NCBI RefSeq assembly: GCF_000003815.2
Contig: NC_049989.1
Coordinates: 5,260,671 to 5,324,670 of the forward strand
DNA: 64,000 nt
Origin: Branchiostoma floridae
Lineage: Eukaryota; Chordata; Leptocardii; Amphioxiformes; Branchiostomatidae
Reading direction: 5' to 3'
The position numbers and the translations under genes were made by a program. This document shows, piece after piece, positions 20,010 to 29,433 of this stretch (position 1 is its first letter; every line of letters begins with the position of its first letter). The notes beneath the pieces are model-generated. The model worked only from the letters and a program-made list of their open reading frames with translations. It searched no databases and was not told the DNA's origin.

Positions 20010-22082
20010 AAAAAACAGACAGACAAATAACCTCTAAAACACAACCCTCTAAACGACAATGACAACATCTAGGCGCACCTGTCGCTGATGACCCTTTCCT
20101 GTAGAAGATGGTCCAACACGTGACCAGTCTGTAACCTCAGCACGATGTGGTCACGTGTCAGCCGTAGTCTGTCCCGCTGTTCGTTATCCATCTCACCAAC
20201 ATCCGGGGTATCTGCGCCGTCACTACGTGCCGACTGCGGAACGTCATCTTCATACAAACTTGATCTGTGAAATGATGTTTCGTTCAAAGGAAATAAGGAA
20301 ATAACGTTGTATTGACGTTAATTCTCTTTGAAGTAATACGCACACAGTGTACGTACAGCAATAAGGATGCATAAAATAGTTAATCCTTTTGTATATCAAT
20401 ATGTGTACATACACAGTGAATACATATTGTGTATATGTGCATTTTCTTTCGCAGTTCTTTTAATTCAAGATGTTTTCACGATGTTTTAAATTCGCGGTTG
20501 AAAACAGTCATTTGTGATTTCATTCAGTTTATAGTGTCCCAAAACTCTGCTCCTCACTTATCTACATAAAAGATATACCTTTAGATGTCCAGGTTCCTGT
20601 AATAACCATATCTTAGTCCTATTTCTTTTCTCAATCACGAAATAACTCTCTCTTGTGGTTCAGCTTTTGCTGATTTTCTTGAGATATATACAAGTTGTTC
20701 TCTGTATTCCTTTCTTTGGGCTTAGGTGGTCTGTGTGTTCTGTAGTTTTGGCTTTGCATGCTTAAGTAGTCCGCATATTCGGTAGTTTACACTGTAGCTT
20801 ATTTACTCTCCACCTATTTCAGCTGCCGTGAAAACTAGGGTGTCTGCATGCTACCACCAGCTAACTCCAGCAGAATCGATGGAAATCTTATTTGCTAGTA
20901 CATTGTGATGAATTATCTATCCAGAACATGAAAGGAGACGAAAATCGCGAAGTTTTCTAGTTTACTTTCTCCCTTTCCAACAGCTTTTAGCGGTGCTTTT
21001 GATCCGATTTCATCCACTCCAATGTTCTTCACAAAACCGTTAAGAGCAAACATAAGGCCTTGATACAAACCAATACTTTACAATAGCGGCCTTCTTGCCC
21101 CAGTAGACACAGCGGTTGTGCAACTGTTTGAACCGTTATCGGTTCAACTGTGTAGTGGGGTCTTAGCGGTTGAGATGGGTTACGATTACAAACACTTTCC
21201 ACAAGTCACAGCAACATTCCTTTCTTCCCTGTCGTTTCAGTTAACAAACAAATGCCTCTAGAAATCATTGATTTTGTTGTTGTCGTTGCTGTTGCTAGTA
21301 AAGTAAGTATATTCGACAACGTTTTGTTTGAATCAAGATGTTGCTCGGGCCATATATAACTGTCTGCGTCAACAAAAAAGTGTCAGAAGTGATCACCGAA
21401 GCCAAACAATAACAAATGGCAACATGCAAAATGTTTTCTCTGACCTATTTTACAGGACAGTACATGTAACATCACCATAGTGGGAGCAATAAGTCGACCG
21501 ATCAAGAAACGTGATTAATGGCCCGTTATTTTACAAGCCCTCATATGAAAAATAAAGTCACGAATGGCTGTTGGGCTGGCACAATAACAAGAGGGAAAAT
21601 CAGTTATGAAGAAGTGTGTCACGCGTATTGTATGACGCTCGGGGTATCAAATGTGGTTCACAGTCCCAAATCTGAAGGTATATTTTGGTACTAAAGCTGT
21701 CGACGTCACCATATCTGTTCATTTCATAACCTTAGAAAACCCAGGAGTTATATAGAATACATACAAATATTGTTATGTCTATATGAAACAGCGTGAATCT
21801 TTTATCATTCATTTTTATGGCACAAAATGAATGAAAAGTTGTTGTTTTTGTTCATTGCATTCGTTCATATCCAGCCAGGTCACATGTGTCAAAGCAGAAC
21901 GCACAACGTTTTACAATGAACGATATTACCTGTACTATTGTACCAAATATTATGATTATCTATTTTACAAATAGCAGAAATACTTGACACCTGTATCGTA
22001 GAATATCTCACCTGGATTCCGTCCTCGCGCCAGCTTTACTGCTGGCTGGAAGTTCCTCACAAGATGCCCGATTGTCCGACAT
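5719..22082 (-). CDS. CARD-kinesin A: CARD + kinesin motor + coiled coil + Cys cluster + membrane segment (15 coding exons, 885 aa)
   Basis: Spliced exons (5' to 3'): 22012-22082, 20079-20264, 19125-19309, 18706-18818, 18161-18314, 11654-11829, 11168-11380, 10497-10900, 10179-10335, 9626-9846, 8969-9131, 8474-8578, 8222-8332, 6141-6232, 5719-6025. They total 2658 nt with phases matching at each junction. Domains: CARD about residues 52-140 (helix motifs VLDHLLQERVIS, LLEILPRRGARAFKVFRDSL); kinesin motor about 153-490 with P-loop GKTGSGKT 237-244, switch I NERSSRSH 355-362, switch II DLAGSE 389-394; charged heptad-like helices about 500-753; Cys cluster CCECCEVCC 798-806; GKGAGWV 823-829; one hydrophobic span about 828-852; 33-residue tail. 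Expected role: ATP-driven microtubule motility with CARD-CARD recruitment. The membrane anchor and immune function are inference. Exons 14-15 could be a separate gene, but paralogue B shows the same arrangement. Confidence 0.85.
6141..6232 (-). CDS. CARD-kinesin A exon 14 (Thr-rich linker)
   Basis: Acceptor TTACAAAG, donor GTTAGT. Encodes AQDETEATATDGDTQTVKPN... a low-complexity linker. Phase fits exon 13 (0) and exon 15 (2). No start codon fits upstream in this frame, which argues for splicing from exon 13. Confidence 0.7.
6411..8166. mobile_element. Foldback element with ~650-bp near-identical inverted arms, TTAA-flanked
   Basis: Arms at about 6411-7066 and 7510-8166 are near-identical reverse complements, so the same peptide frame appears on both strands (6651-6860 minus and 7720-7929 plus). 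Ends are AGGACAGCATCAG and its complement, each abutting TTAA, the target site of piggyBac-type elements. The centre contains a 100-N gap. The arms are GC-rich with TGACGTCA (CRE-like) near 6595 and 7978, and look like captured host DNA. It lies in the last long intron of CARD-kinesin A. No transposase was seen. Confidence 0.85.
7227..7326. other. Assembly gap (100 N)
   Basis: Run of N inside the foldback centre, where a hairpin would stall sequencing or assembly. Confidence 1.
8222..8332 (-). CDS. CARD-kinesin A exon 13 (stalk end)
   Basis: Acceptor TAAAACAG, donor GTGAGT. Encodes YHEEFKKLQTNYADLKIEIN and FKEQAKAAEERR; phase 0. No counterpart was found in paralogue B. Confidence 0.8.
8474..8578 (-). 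CDS. CARD-kinesin A exon 12 (stalk)
   Basis: Acceptor ACATTTAG, donor GTGAGT. Encodes EDLRTLNRELRYEMESHLEN and RNRDDITDKS; phase 0 on both sides. Confidence 0.82.
8969..9131 (-). CDS. CARD-kinesin A exon 11 (stalk)
   Basis: Acceptor ATCACACAG, donor GTACGA. Encodes LLEEVHSKQQQVLDEQLQTR... ending QQMNLAM; Gln/Glu-rich coiled-coil-like helix. Confidence 0.82.
9626..9846 (-). CDS. CARD-kinesin A exon 10 (stalk)
   Basis: Acceptor TCCAACAG, donor GTATGT. Encodes VRELVNFSVTNTAQDFRAKL and LLEEERREIKDEISAQLKGF, charged and strongly helical. Confidence 0.85.
10179..10335 (-). CDS. CARD-kinesin A exon 9 (basic linker)
   Basis: Acceptor TTTTTCAG, donor GTAAAT. Encodes YLKDIGDLKRQIKTMKKSRK followed by an acidic Ser/Thr-rich stretch; likely the post-motor hinge and start of the helical stalk. 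Confidence 0.85.
10497..10900 (-). CDS. CARD-kinesin A exon 8 (switch II and microtubule-binding helices)
   Basis: Acceptor CGCTCTAG, donor GTACGT. Encodes GELYLVDLAGSETAGEV, NINMSLLHLKEVI, FRRSSLTMLLKRVLTGNSKT and FASDAKKVKVKPKINY, closing the motor fold. Confidence 0.96.
11168..11380 (-). CDS. CARD-kinesin A exon 7 (switch I)
   Basis: Acceptor GTAAATAG, donor GTAATA. Encodes VFDLTVPRKERP and RATEVNERSSRSHMVFQ, with the nucleotide-sensing NxxSSRSH intact. Confidence 0.95.
11654..11829 (-). CDS. CARD-kinesin A exon 6 (P-loop)
   Basis: Acceptor CTATTGTAG, donor GTAACT. Encodes KTGSGKTYTMAGPSDRDLNE and VLEIYNEK. The usual P-loop Gln is Lys (GKTGSGKT). The preceding intron (11830-18160) is 6.3 kb and full of mobile elements. 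Confidence 0.95.
11938..12032. repeat. ~95-bp direct repeat, left copy (TATA-like)
   Basis: The segment beginning ACTATTCTTCCTGCGCTGTG and containing CTATATAAGGC is repeated almost exactly at 16653-16747. It is the end of a mobile element; see the right copy. Confidence 0.8.
12033..13285. repeat. GC-rich repeat-derived block with internal duplications, no gene recognised
   Basis: Open frames on both strands are low-complexity and unrecognisable. A ~47-bp unit (GAGAGAAAAACAATGGGGAA ... TACTTGTATGT) is tandemly duplicated at 12640-12730. A diverged ~130-bp unit with the shared motif GGGCCCTTCTTCCTTC occurs at about 12290-12420 and 12795-12920. Probably the body of an unclassified element. Confidence 0.5.
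13291..14375 (+). mobile_element. Hairpin-headed interspersed repeat, copy 1
   Basis: Starts with a hairpin ACCTCC...GGAGGT (13291-13312), then a GTGTGTCTG tract, then long AT-rich sequence with recurring TTTGCATAATTAATGAG-like motifs, ending near TTTTCATGGAGGTATGAGG. Other copies are listed at 27095, 35580, 43790, 47180 and 49002. Confidence 0.65.
13321..13370 (+). repeat. GT/GTCT microsatellite
   Basis: TGTGTCTGTGTGTGTGT-type tract belonging to the hairpin-headed repeat. Confidence 0.9.
14708..15177. repeat. 42-bp minisatellite, about 12 units
   Basis: Unit TATGGGACAGGCCCATSGTC... repeats with period 42 (starts at 14839, 14881, 14923, 14965, 15007, with 41-bp variants). Because 42 is a multiple of 3, several frames on both strands stay open for over 100 codons; these are artefacts, not genes. 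A degenerate unit recurs at about 16320-16350. Confidence 0.95.
15250..16345 (+). pseudogene. LINE reverse-transcriptase remnant (GxPQG and YADD regions)
   Basis: Reads GIPQGAILSPTL at about 15338-15363 (RT motif), then after two small frame breaks EYADDNMLWKRG (catalytic YxDD region, about 15400-15430), then the thumb and post-RT region ending with GVQRQALLKITGCLSHTSTE. At least two frameshifts and an internal stop make it non-functional. No endonuclease domain was seen. It lies in intron 5 of CARD-kinesin A. Confidence 0.85.
16462..16575 (+). repeat. 37-bp tandem repeat, ~3 units
   Basis: Units starting GGGGATATATGAGGATGAGA at 16462, 16499 and 16536 with period 37. Confidence 0.9.
16653..17146. 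mobile_element. ~500-bp MITE-like element; left end matches the repeat at 11938
   Basis: Left end CTATTCTTCCTGCGCTGTGA is matched in inverted orientation by TCACTGCGCAGGAAGAATAG near 17120-17146, so the unit has terminal inverted repeats. The first ~95 bp are nearly identical to 11938-12032. No coding capacity. Confidence 0.65.
17147..18160. other. Intron 5 remainder of CARD-kinesin A, nothing recognised
   Basis: AT-rich, with homopolymer runs near 17230-17262 and 17963. Short open frames here have no recognisable motifs. Confidence 0.5.
18161..18314 (-). CDS. CARD-kinesin A exon 5 (motor core up to P-loop)
   Basis: Acceptor TCTTTGCAG, donor GTGAGC. Encodes FNKVFPEETTQAEIFNTMAS and VLEGYNGCILCYG; the P-loop codon is split at the junction. 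Confidence 0.95.
18706..18818 (-). CDS. CARD-kinesin A exon 4 (motor strand 1)
   Basis: Acceptor TCTGACAG, donor GTTAAC. Encodes DDRIQVVIRVRPLRGEEKEQ, the first beta strand of kinesin motors (IxVxxRVRPL). Confidence 0.93.
19125..19309 (-). CDS. CARD-kinesin A exon 3 (CARD, C-terminal half)
   Basis: Acceptor CATACAG, donor GTGGGG. Encodes DVDEIMDPENDTKQRASVLL then EILPRRGARAFKVFRDSLLL, matching CARD helices 3-5 of caspase and adaptor CARDs. Confidence 0.9.
19961..20005. repeat. AC microsatellite
   Basis: About 22 AC units followed by an A run, in intron 2 of CARD-kinesin A. Confidence 0.98.
20079..20264 (-). CDS. CARD-kinesin A exon 2 (CARD, N-terminal half)
   Basis: Acceptor TTTCACAG, donor GTGCGC. 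Encodes an acidic lead and CARD helices 1-2 with LTRDHIVLRLQTGHVLDHLL. Confidence 0.88.
20265..22011. other. Intron 1 of CARD-kinesin A
   Basis: No coding signal or clear repeat structure recognised over about 1.75 kb. Confidence 0.55.
22012..22082 (-). CDS. CARD-kinesin A exon 1 (start codon)
   Basis: ATG at 22080-22082; encodes MSDNRASCEELPASSK... and ends at a consensus GTGAGA donor in phase 2. Paralogue B has a matching first exon (MDN..., ending in ES plus a split codon). Confidence 0.75.
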
Positions 22083-24720
22083 GTTGTCAATAATAAGCCA
22101 AAATCTGCCTTCTCTCTTATAAAACTCGTAGTATTATGTAGCATCCATTCCAAAAACAGGCCTCGCGACTCGCTCTGGTTTAACTGGTGTTGTCCCGTTG
22201 CTACCGTTACAGCAAAACCGGGAACCTGCGCCAGGACTCACAATACGAACCTTGTCACGGCGCCCCGTGTATTTTTAGCGGCCACGTCACCTCTACTCAG
22301 GTAGCCCAGCCGTTGTTCAGCACGCTCGGGCTAATGGAGACTGGGTGTTAAGGTGAAATCTGACTCCCGAGAGGACTACTGGCGAAACACGTGGCTCTTG
22401 TACGGAGTGTGTTGAGAGAAAACAGGTTGTAGACATGCTATCATTGCTTCGGCGTGTCCAGGAGATTCTTGTTCTCTGTCGTCAGCGTTTTCTTATAAGG
22501 CAGGTCATTGTGTAGAGATGCAAAAAGATAATGCAGATATTAAGTCACATCCCACGGGTAGAAAACGCAAAACTACACTGTCTGACCTCATTCAATGACA
22601 TGCATATTACTTCTTGAAATCTTAACACACACATAAGTAGACAAGATAGCACTCAAAATGAAAACCAGTCCGTTCTTTGTCCTGCTAAAAAGATTCTTCC
22701 TGGTCATTCTGGACGCCATTGTTCCTTGTTATTCACGTATCTATAGTCACTTGGAGAAAACAAAGGCAACTTGACAACGGGGATGAATATAGATATACAT
22801 CAGAGATGACACCGCGCATTGAGGTGCACGCAATGCTCATCCATTCTTAATACCTGTCTGAAACACCTGTTGCCGATCTGCGATTGTTGGGACTGTCCAA
22901 GCCATAACGGACTTACCTGAAATTGATTGTGTTGATAAAATGAAGCAGAGACATGGGCAAAGCAACACTGTGCTCAAGTACAATAACTTACATTTTAGCG
23001 GCGCAGAGAAAGCTAAGCAAAAGTAAACAATGTACATAACAAACAACATTTAATAAGGTTTGTAAAATTTAGACGGAATTTATGTCAGTCGAATTACAGA
23101 ACATTTCTTTTTGTTTTACCACATTGTAGATAGAAACAGATAAATGACTGAATCATCCTATACTAAATGCTTATTTTATGCCCTTTATCAAATTATTACT
23201 CGTAGAACCGTTGATTATGATACAGGGAGATGATGGTGGTGATGGTGATGGTACAGGTTGGCGAGTAGTAGCTTTTTCAATACCACGAATAATCTCCGCC
23301 CATCAAACGTAGGCTGAAGACTGTCATTCTCTGCACATTTGTTTAAGAAGAAACAGCAACAACGACAAAACAACAACAACACACATAACTATTTATTGCT
23401 GTCATGAGGCACCAGATTTATAAACTAAGAAAAAAAGCTATGAAACAACGAAAGCAATAACCAGCAAAGTATGCTTGGGATCCCCAAAGGAACAATTTCA
23501 TCTTAAATCCTGTTACATGGCTGATGCTGATGCACCTAAAACCTGAAGACGATTACTTTGATCAATGTGTAGAAATTGAACAGGTATGTACATCATAGCC
23601 TGACACACAGATTTTTTAAACTAGTTATTAACTGATACCCACGCTCAAATATCAAATAAAGCAACAACAAAAGCAAATGTACATGAATGAACGCAAACGA
23701 GTTCATATAAAATGGTAAATCCAAACAGTACATGAAGTACAACCAATGGGAATAAACTCAGACGAGACTTAAGATTTCGAGAAACAAATCAATACCAACA
23801 ATGCACCACAAAATACAGGGTTATGAAGTCATGACATCAATCAACACCAACACCACGGCAAAACTACGCCACCTAGAAGTTAGGGTCCATTCCAAGTCAG
23901 CATGAGGGTTTTTAGGTGATATTTGTAATAAGTCTGAATCATTTTAAATAAATCTAAACTACAATAATCAATTTTTAAAAAATTGACTAAAAGATATTTA
24001 TGCCTTTTTTTAAAAACATTATAGAAACATTTTGAAAGTAACTGTACAAAATGAAACTTCTGTGTGATTCTTTCACACTTACAAATATTTACAAACATTT
24101 GTAAGCTTTGCCAAATGGTAAATTACTTTGTGCACGATGTGTAAATTGCTATCTTTCCAACCCATTGACCCATTTACAAAATGTTACAAAAAATGGTAGA
24201 ACATGGTAAATAATGGTAGAATGCTGTTATTATTATTTAAAAACCATTAGGAATATCGAATTCCACATAATGAAGATTTCCAAAGTTTTACAGAATCAGG
24301 GATATAATCATAAAGTTGAAACAGCGTTAAAGATATTTCTTAAGTATCAAATGCCCTAAATATATAATTACAAAGCTTTAGAATCAGTTCTAAACAATGG
24401 CAACAAACGTCCGCACGGTGACTTGGAATGGACTTTACTGTACAGATCATTGATTTGACCAGTATTGTACATCGTTTAACTGTAAGTACAGGACGCAATG
24501 TGAGAAGGATTTTGCTCGGTACCGTACCGGTAAAGAGAGGTTCTTGTAGTCTCACAGTTCTAAATACCCAACGTTGACCATAAATATATACTAACATGCA
24601 GTTTAATCGAAGTGTAAAACATTTGTCTTATTATAGGTTCATTATGCTATGCCTAATTATGTTATGTAACGTTATGCACATTTGTATCCAGGGACATATG
24701 AAAATAGGTCGCGTGACCTA
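22083..24720. other. 5' flank of CARD-kinesin A and intergenic DNA
   Basis: A locally GC-richer stretch at about 22140-22330 directly upstream of the start codon is the likely promoter/5' UTR. A block at about 22740-22900 shares CACCTGTTGCCG...TGC and neighbouring words with blocks upstream of and inside paralogue B (see findings). No other gene recognised. Confidence 0.45.
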
Positions 24721-26416
24721 AGTGTGATTCTATTATAGTAAACCTAGAGTTCATCGAGCACATACCTTCGCCAAATAAACATGGTTCGTGGAGTGGCTTC
24801 GTTCATCTATTGTTCTCTATTGTGTTTTGATTTGATTTTTGATTTGATTTATTTGCACATAAAAAGGACATACAGTTAGTTAAGTTAGATATTACATAAA
24901 AACCGTGCGGGAGAGAAGGGAGGAGCCATTTTAGGCTTATACAAGCCCTCCTCTTAACAAATACTGAACAATTCGAATGATTTAGCTGAAATGGGAAACA
25001 AATGATAACAAATCATAAATGAGTAATGGTGCATGGTAGGTGATAAACAACAAGGCAATATAGCAAGTTACATAAATGAAGCTATCTAATAGGATAATAC
25101 AAATCAATAGTACAATCACAAATCATAGATGCGTAGCATAATGTTTTGAATAGAAAAAACAAGGAAATGTGGCAATTATGTTAAATATGTTAAATATTAT
25201 TGAATGCGTTAATTATATACAGTTTATATATTTTACAATCGGATACAAATTTTATGTTCACATATACATGTCATATATATGAGAAAGTATAATTTACCAA
25301 GGAATTATGGTATGTTCACATTAACTATGCAAACCCTTATTTGCATAGTTGGGACCTGTGAAAGTTTCACCTCCCATGGAGTACAAATGTTACATGTTAT
25401 TAAGTCCCATTATGGAAAAAAATCAAAATTGAAATATAGATTGAAGTTCAGGTAAGAAATTCCAGAGCAACCACCTTGGGCCGTTGGGGGCAAAGACTTT
25501 TGACCTTCATCTTCCCAAAACCTATCCACATACTCAACAATAACAATCAACATAAGGTTCTGAAATTTCACTGACCACAAATATCCAAAAACACAAACAG
25601 ACACACCCGTCTTGGCATAGCCCACACATAATTTGCACTATAATTATAATTGATACTTTAGCTATACCCGATAACAAAGTAGAAATACCAAATGCAATAT
25701 CCTAAGATATCAGTATACTAAGGGGAGACACCTAAAGATTTTATATCATATGACTGCGAAGTTCTAAGTCCATAATCAATGTCATGGAGAAAGCACATAC
25801 TACATGATCACAAAATGCCAGTACCAGCAAAACTATTCTAAACAATTTCTTATGTACTTTACAATATAATCTTCAACAATAATATAATTTCAAACCATCT
25901 ACAGCATCTCGATTTATGTTTTCCAAATCACACACAAGCTCAATCTCTGTTCTCTCTACAGCTACTCAAGAGTTCGTAGACCTCAGGCCTGCATGACATA
26001 TATTGGGTGTCTGTAGACCTATTGTGTATCTTTTTTTCCTTTTTGTCCGTGGTTGCGTGGTTGGAAAAGTGAGATTTTTTACCGTGTTGGTTGTGCACCA
26101 TGCAAAAGTCTGAAATTCCATTTTCGGAATGTGTAAGTTTGGACATGGATGAACATTACTTATTTTGGATTTCTTAAGCATGTAACCAACCACAGTACCT
26201 TGAAGAGACGACTTTTCCTATCTTTTTTTTGTCTCAGATGGCCCTTGTAGTTATTCTGTCACATATGATATATTCAGTACTGATATCTTCCTATTTCAAT
26301 GTACTGACCTAATGCAGCTGCTAAATCTCCTTAGTGTGGCAATGATATTCATTAAAGATTTATTTCTGGAGTGCTATAACACTTGACACTGGAAGGTTAT
26401 TTGCATAATGTGACCA
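24721..26416. other. Intergenic repeat-derived AT-rich DNA
   Basis: Includes TTGATTTGATTTATTTGCACAT (split around 24830-24860) and a poly-purine word shared in style with 28495-28560, suggesting LINE/SINE 3' ends. Fragments like ACCTTCGCCAAAT (about 24766) come from the hairpin-headed repeat family. No gene recognised. Confidence 0.4.
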
Positions 26417-26679
26417 NNNNNNNNNNNNNNNNNNNNNNNNNNNNNNNNNNNNNNNNNNNNNNNNNNNNNNNNNNNNNNNNNNNNNNNNNNNNNNNNNNNN
26501 NNNNNNNNNNNNNNNNNNNNNNNNNNNNNNNNNNNNNNNNNNNNNNNNNNNNNNNNNNNNNNNNNNNNNNNNNNNNNNNNNNNNNNNNNNNNNNNNNNNN
26601 NNNNNNNNNNNNNNNNNNNNNNNNNNNNNNNNNNNNNNNNNNNNNNNNNNNNNNNNNNNNNNNNNNNNNNNNNNNNNNN
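26417..26679. other. Assembly gap (263 N)
   Basis: Run of N between the two CARD-kinesin genes. Confidence 1.
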
Positions 26680-27094
26680 ATACGGAAATGGCATCCCCAA
26701 AGAAACAACAAGAAACACAGGAAGATAATATACGCTTTCTCTTACACTCAAGCTCTATACATTTCTCCTCCACTTTAGAAAGTTGTATCTTCTTCTGATT
26801 GCCAAACAGGGTAAAGGAACTTGTACCAGTACTTTAAACTCAGTACTACACAGCTCTCAAAACACCACAAAGACTAAGAAGCAAACTCAAATTCTACCTA
26901 ACAGCAATAGATACTAGTACAAACTGAACTGAACTAGTACATCATCTGGCTGGAAACACTGTTGATACAAAGTAACCTGATACATTGAAGGTGGCAGAAG
27001 CCAGTAAAAAAAACAGATGACGGTTCTACACTAAGCTTAACCCAAACCCAAGCGTCACCTGTTTTTACAACCAAGCAGATATTGGGGGGATGCC

Positions 27095-27865
27095 CCAACC
27101 ACACAAAAACAGGGTCAACCTACAGTATCAAGTTCAAGCACTAGGAGGCCCAAAATCAAACCTGACCACCAGGACATCAGCAACAACCCACGTAACAAAT
27201 AGCAACACGATGGCACCTTGTGTTCCGGAGATACAGCGCACGCGCCGTGCCCGCACAAAAGGTAACCTGGAATGTCAAGTTCAAGCACCAAGGGTGCCAA
27301 AATCAAAATTGAGAATTATTCAGCCACCGCAAACACATGTGCCAAATATCATCGCGCCCGCACCAACCGTTCAGAAGATATAACTCCGGAAAACCCCCTC
27401 CCGGACAAAAAATTCGACCTGCCGCGTCAAGTTCAAACGCGACAAGACCCAAAGTCAATCCTAGGCAACATGCAACAGCTCCCCACCTATGCACCAAAAA
27501 TCGTCGCAATGGCGTGTATCGTTCCGGACACAGCGCCAAAAGTGCCCCCAAAACACAAAAAATGCCACCTGCAATGTCAAGTTCAAGCGCCAGGAGGCCC
27601 AAAATCAAACCTGAGTGTCAAGCCACCATCCCCAACCCACGTATCAAAAATCGTTGTGCTCGCACCATCCGTTCTTGAGATACAGCGCCCTAAATCCCCA
27701 GCTTCCAACAACAAAATCGACCACTGCAGTTCAAAACAAGTCGCCAGGGGACCAAAACTTACACGACTTGCTCCCTGCCCAAAGACGTATCCACTACACA
27801 AAAATCATGAACCTGGCACTTGACATCAGGTCTCGACTCAAAACATAACCTTGCCACGAAGGTAA
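27095..27865 (-). mobile_element. Hairpin-headed interspersed repeat, copy 2, with internal ~150-bp repeats
   Basis: The minus-strand head is ACCTTCGTGGCAAGGT (27848-27863) followed by TATGTTTTGAG. The body contains repeated words such as TCAAGTTCAAGCRCYAGGRG at about 27128, 27278 and 27580, so open frames on several strands are repeat artefacts. Confidence 0.6.
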
Positions 27866-28479
27866 AAACAACGGAAGCAATAACCAGCAAAACACACTGA
27901 GCTATTTTGTCTACATTGAGTCTCCTAAATGTATGTATCCTTTACATGGCTGATAAAACCTAAGACCATCATTTGTATCAATTTGCAGGGAAAGACAAAA
28001 GAGCACAGATATGTACAAAGTGTTTTGGTATCCTATAGAGTAACAACGAACATGGACGCACACATGTTCGAAATACGCGGTAAAAATATAGTTGTATAGA
28101 AAGTAAAACTTACGGAAACAATCTCAGATGAGTCCTGAAGGTTGGATAGTCAGATCAATGATAGATCAAACAACTGATATGACGCTATCCATCAACAATA
28201 AAACCATTTTTTCTTCTTTTTAATCATATTATCTTAATTCATTCCGTTATTTGATTATCCTTATTGCACTGTTATCATTTTCTAAGTATTATGCTGATTT
28301 ATTATTTATTGTTAAGTCAAACCATTAATTACTTGTTTATCCTTATTGCATCATTCATTTTCTCATATTACATTACTTTATCATTCATTGTTAATTCATA
28401 CCATTAATTACTTGTTTATCCTTATTGTATCATTATTATTCTATGTATTACTTTACTTTACTATTATATATCATAATCA

Positions 28480-28650
28480 ATTTTGTTTAGTTTAAAGGAG
28501 GAGGGCTAAGTATAAGCTTCACAAGCTTTTTCCCTCCTCCTGCACCTGTTTTATCCATTGTTTTCGTTTTGTGTTTTAATGTAATACTTGTGTGCGAATA
28601 AATAAATAAAAAAATAAATAAAAAAAATAAAATAAAATAAAGAAAACTGT
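28480..28650 (+). mobile_element. Retroelement 3' tail with A-rich end
   Basis: GGAGGAGGGCTAAGTATAAG ... then AATAAATAAATAAA and an A-rich tract at about 28597-28645; typical of a LINE/SINE 3' terminus on the plus strand. Confidence 0.5.
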
Positions 28651-28884
28651 ACAGAATAGAAAGCCCAACAAAAAAGCCTAAAAACACGTGAAAACAGTCG
28701 GAGCCGATGCTCTACTTCAAGAGTAAAAACATGTTTCAGTGTTAGGAATTGCGAGATTTCTCAGGGTAGCCAAAATTTCTTGCGTCCTTAGCCATCGGAA
28801 ATTGAGACTGTCGTCTTTGGTTGGGTAACATGCTTCCTTATCTCACGCAAGAATAGACATTGAACTTGAACCAAATCAGTGCAT

Positions 28885-29433
28885 TTATACTGGGCTCCCC
28901 AGTCCAGATGTTCGGTCCCCCAGTCCCGATGTTGGGTCCCGAGGTGCCGGTGCTGGGTTGGGTCCCGCGGTGCTGGTGTTCGGTCCCCCAGTCCCGGTGT
29001 TGAGTCCCGCGGTGCTGGTATTCGGTCCCCAAGTCCCGGTATTGGGAGCAGCGGTGCCGGTGTTGGTACCCGCTGTGCCGGTGTTCGGTCCCCCAGTCCC
29101 GGTATTGGGAGCAGCGGTGCCGGTGTTAATTGCCGCGGTGCCGGTGTTGGTACCCGCCGTGCCGGTGTTGGGTGCTGGTGAATTGCGTGGACAGCAGATG
29201 GCGCGTTCACAACAGCGTACACAGAAGTTGACGTTGTGTTGCTGGCCTTCTGGACCAACCTTCCCCTGTCTGCACTCCAAGCACAGGACGATGAGCAGAA
29301 AAGTAACCGCGTGCAGAATAAGTAGGAGTACCACCCAACCCGCGCCCTTGCCACTCAGGCTGTACCACTTGTGCCCAGACTTCCAGTACCACAGACCGCT
29401 GCAGCAGACCACGCAACATTCGCAACACGGGAC
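28885..29433 (-). CDS. CARD-kinesin B exon 13 (Cys cluster, membrane segment, NTGT repeats, stop)
   Basis: Acceptor TTGCCGACAG. Encodes VPCCECCVVCCSGLWYW, SLSGKGAGWV, a hydrophobic span (VVLLLILHAVTFLLIVLCL), CVRCCERAICC, then about 14 tandem NTGTxxx heptads degrading into NTSTAG and DPTSGLGDR units before the stop. The first half is clearly homologous to 5719-6025. Confidence 0.82.
   Translation of the reverse strand, partial: VPCCECCVVCCSGLWYWKSGHKWYSLSGKGAGWVVLLLILHAVTFLLIVLCLECRQGKVGPEGQQHNVNFCVRCCERAICCPRNSPAPNTGTAGTNTGTAAINTGTAAPNTGTGGPNTGTAGTNTGTAAPNTGTWGPNTSTAGLNTGTGGPNTSTAGPNPAPAPRDPTSGLGDRTSGLGSPV

Noticed and set aside
21965-22153. 62-codon frame with MEWMLHNTTSFIREKADFG start
   Set aside because: Wrong frame over CARD-kinesin A exon 1; the other frame gives an ATG, matching donor and the same phase as copy B.
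27090-27848. Open frames up to 183 codons on both strands, Pro/Thr/Lys-rich
   Set aside because: They lie inside a repeat with internal ~150-bp units; low complexity, no recognisable domain, both strands open.
28788-29354. Alternative 188-codon frame over the 21-bp minisatellite, and plus-strand frames there
   Set aside because: By-products of the in-frame repeat; only the frame with CCECCVVCC and the membrane span is homologous to copy A.
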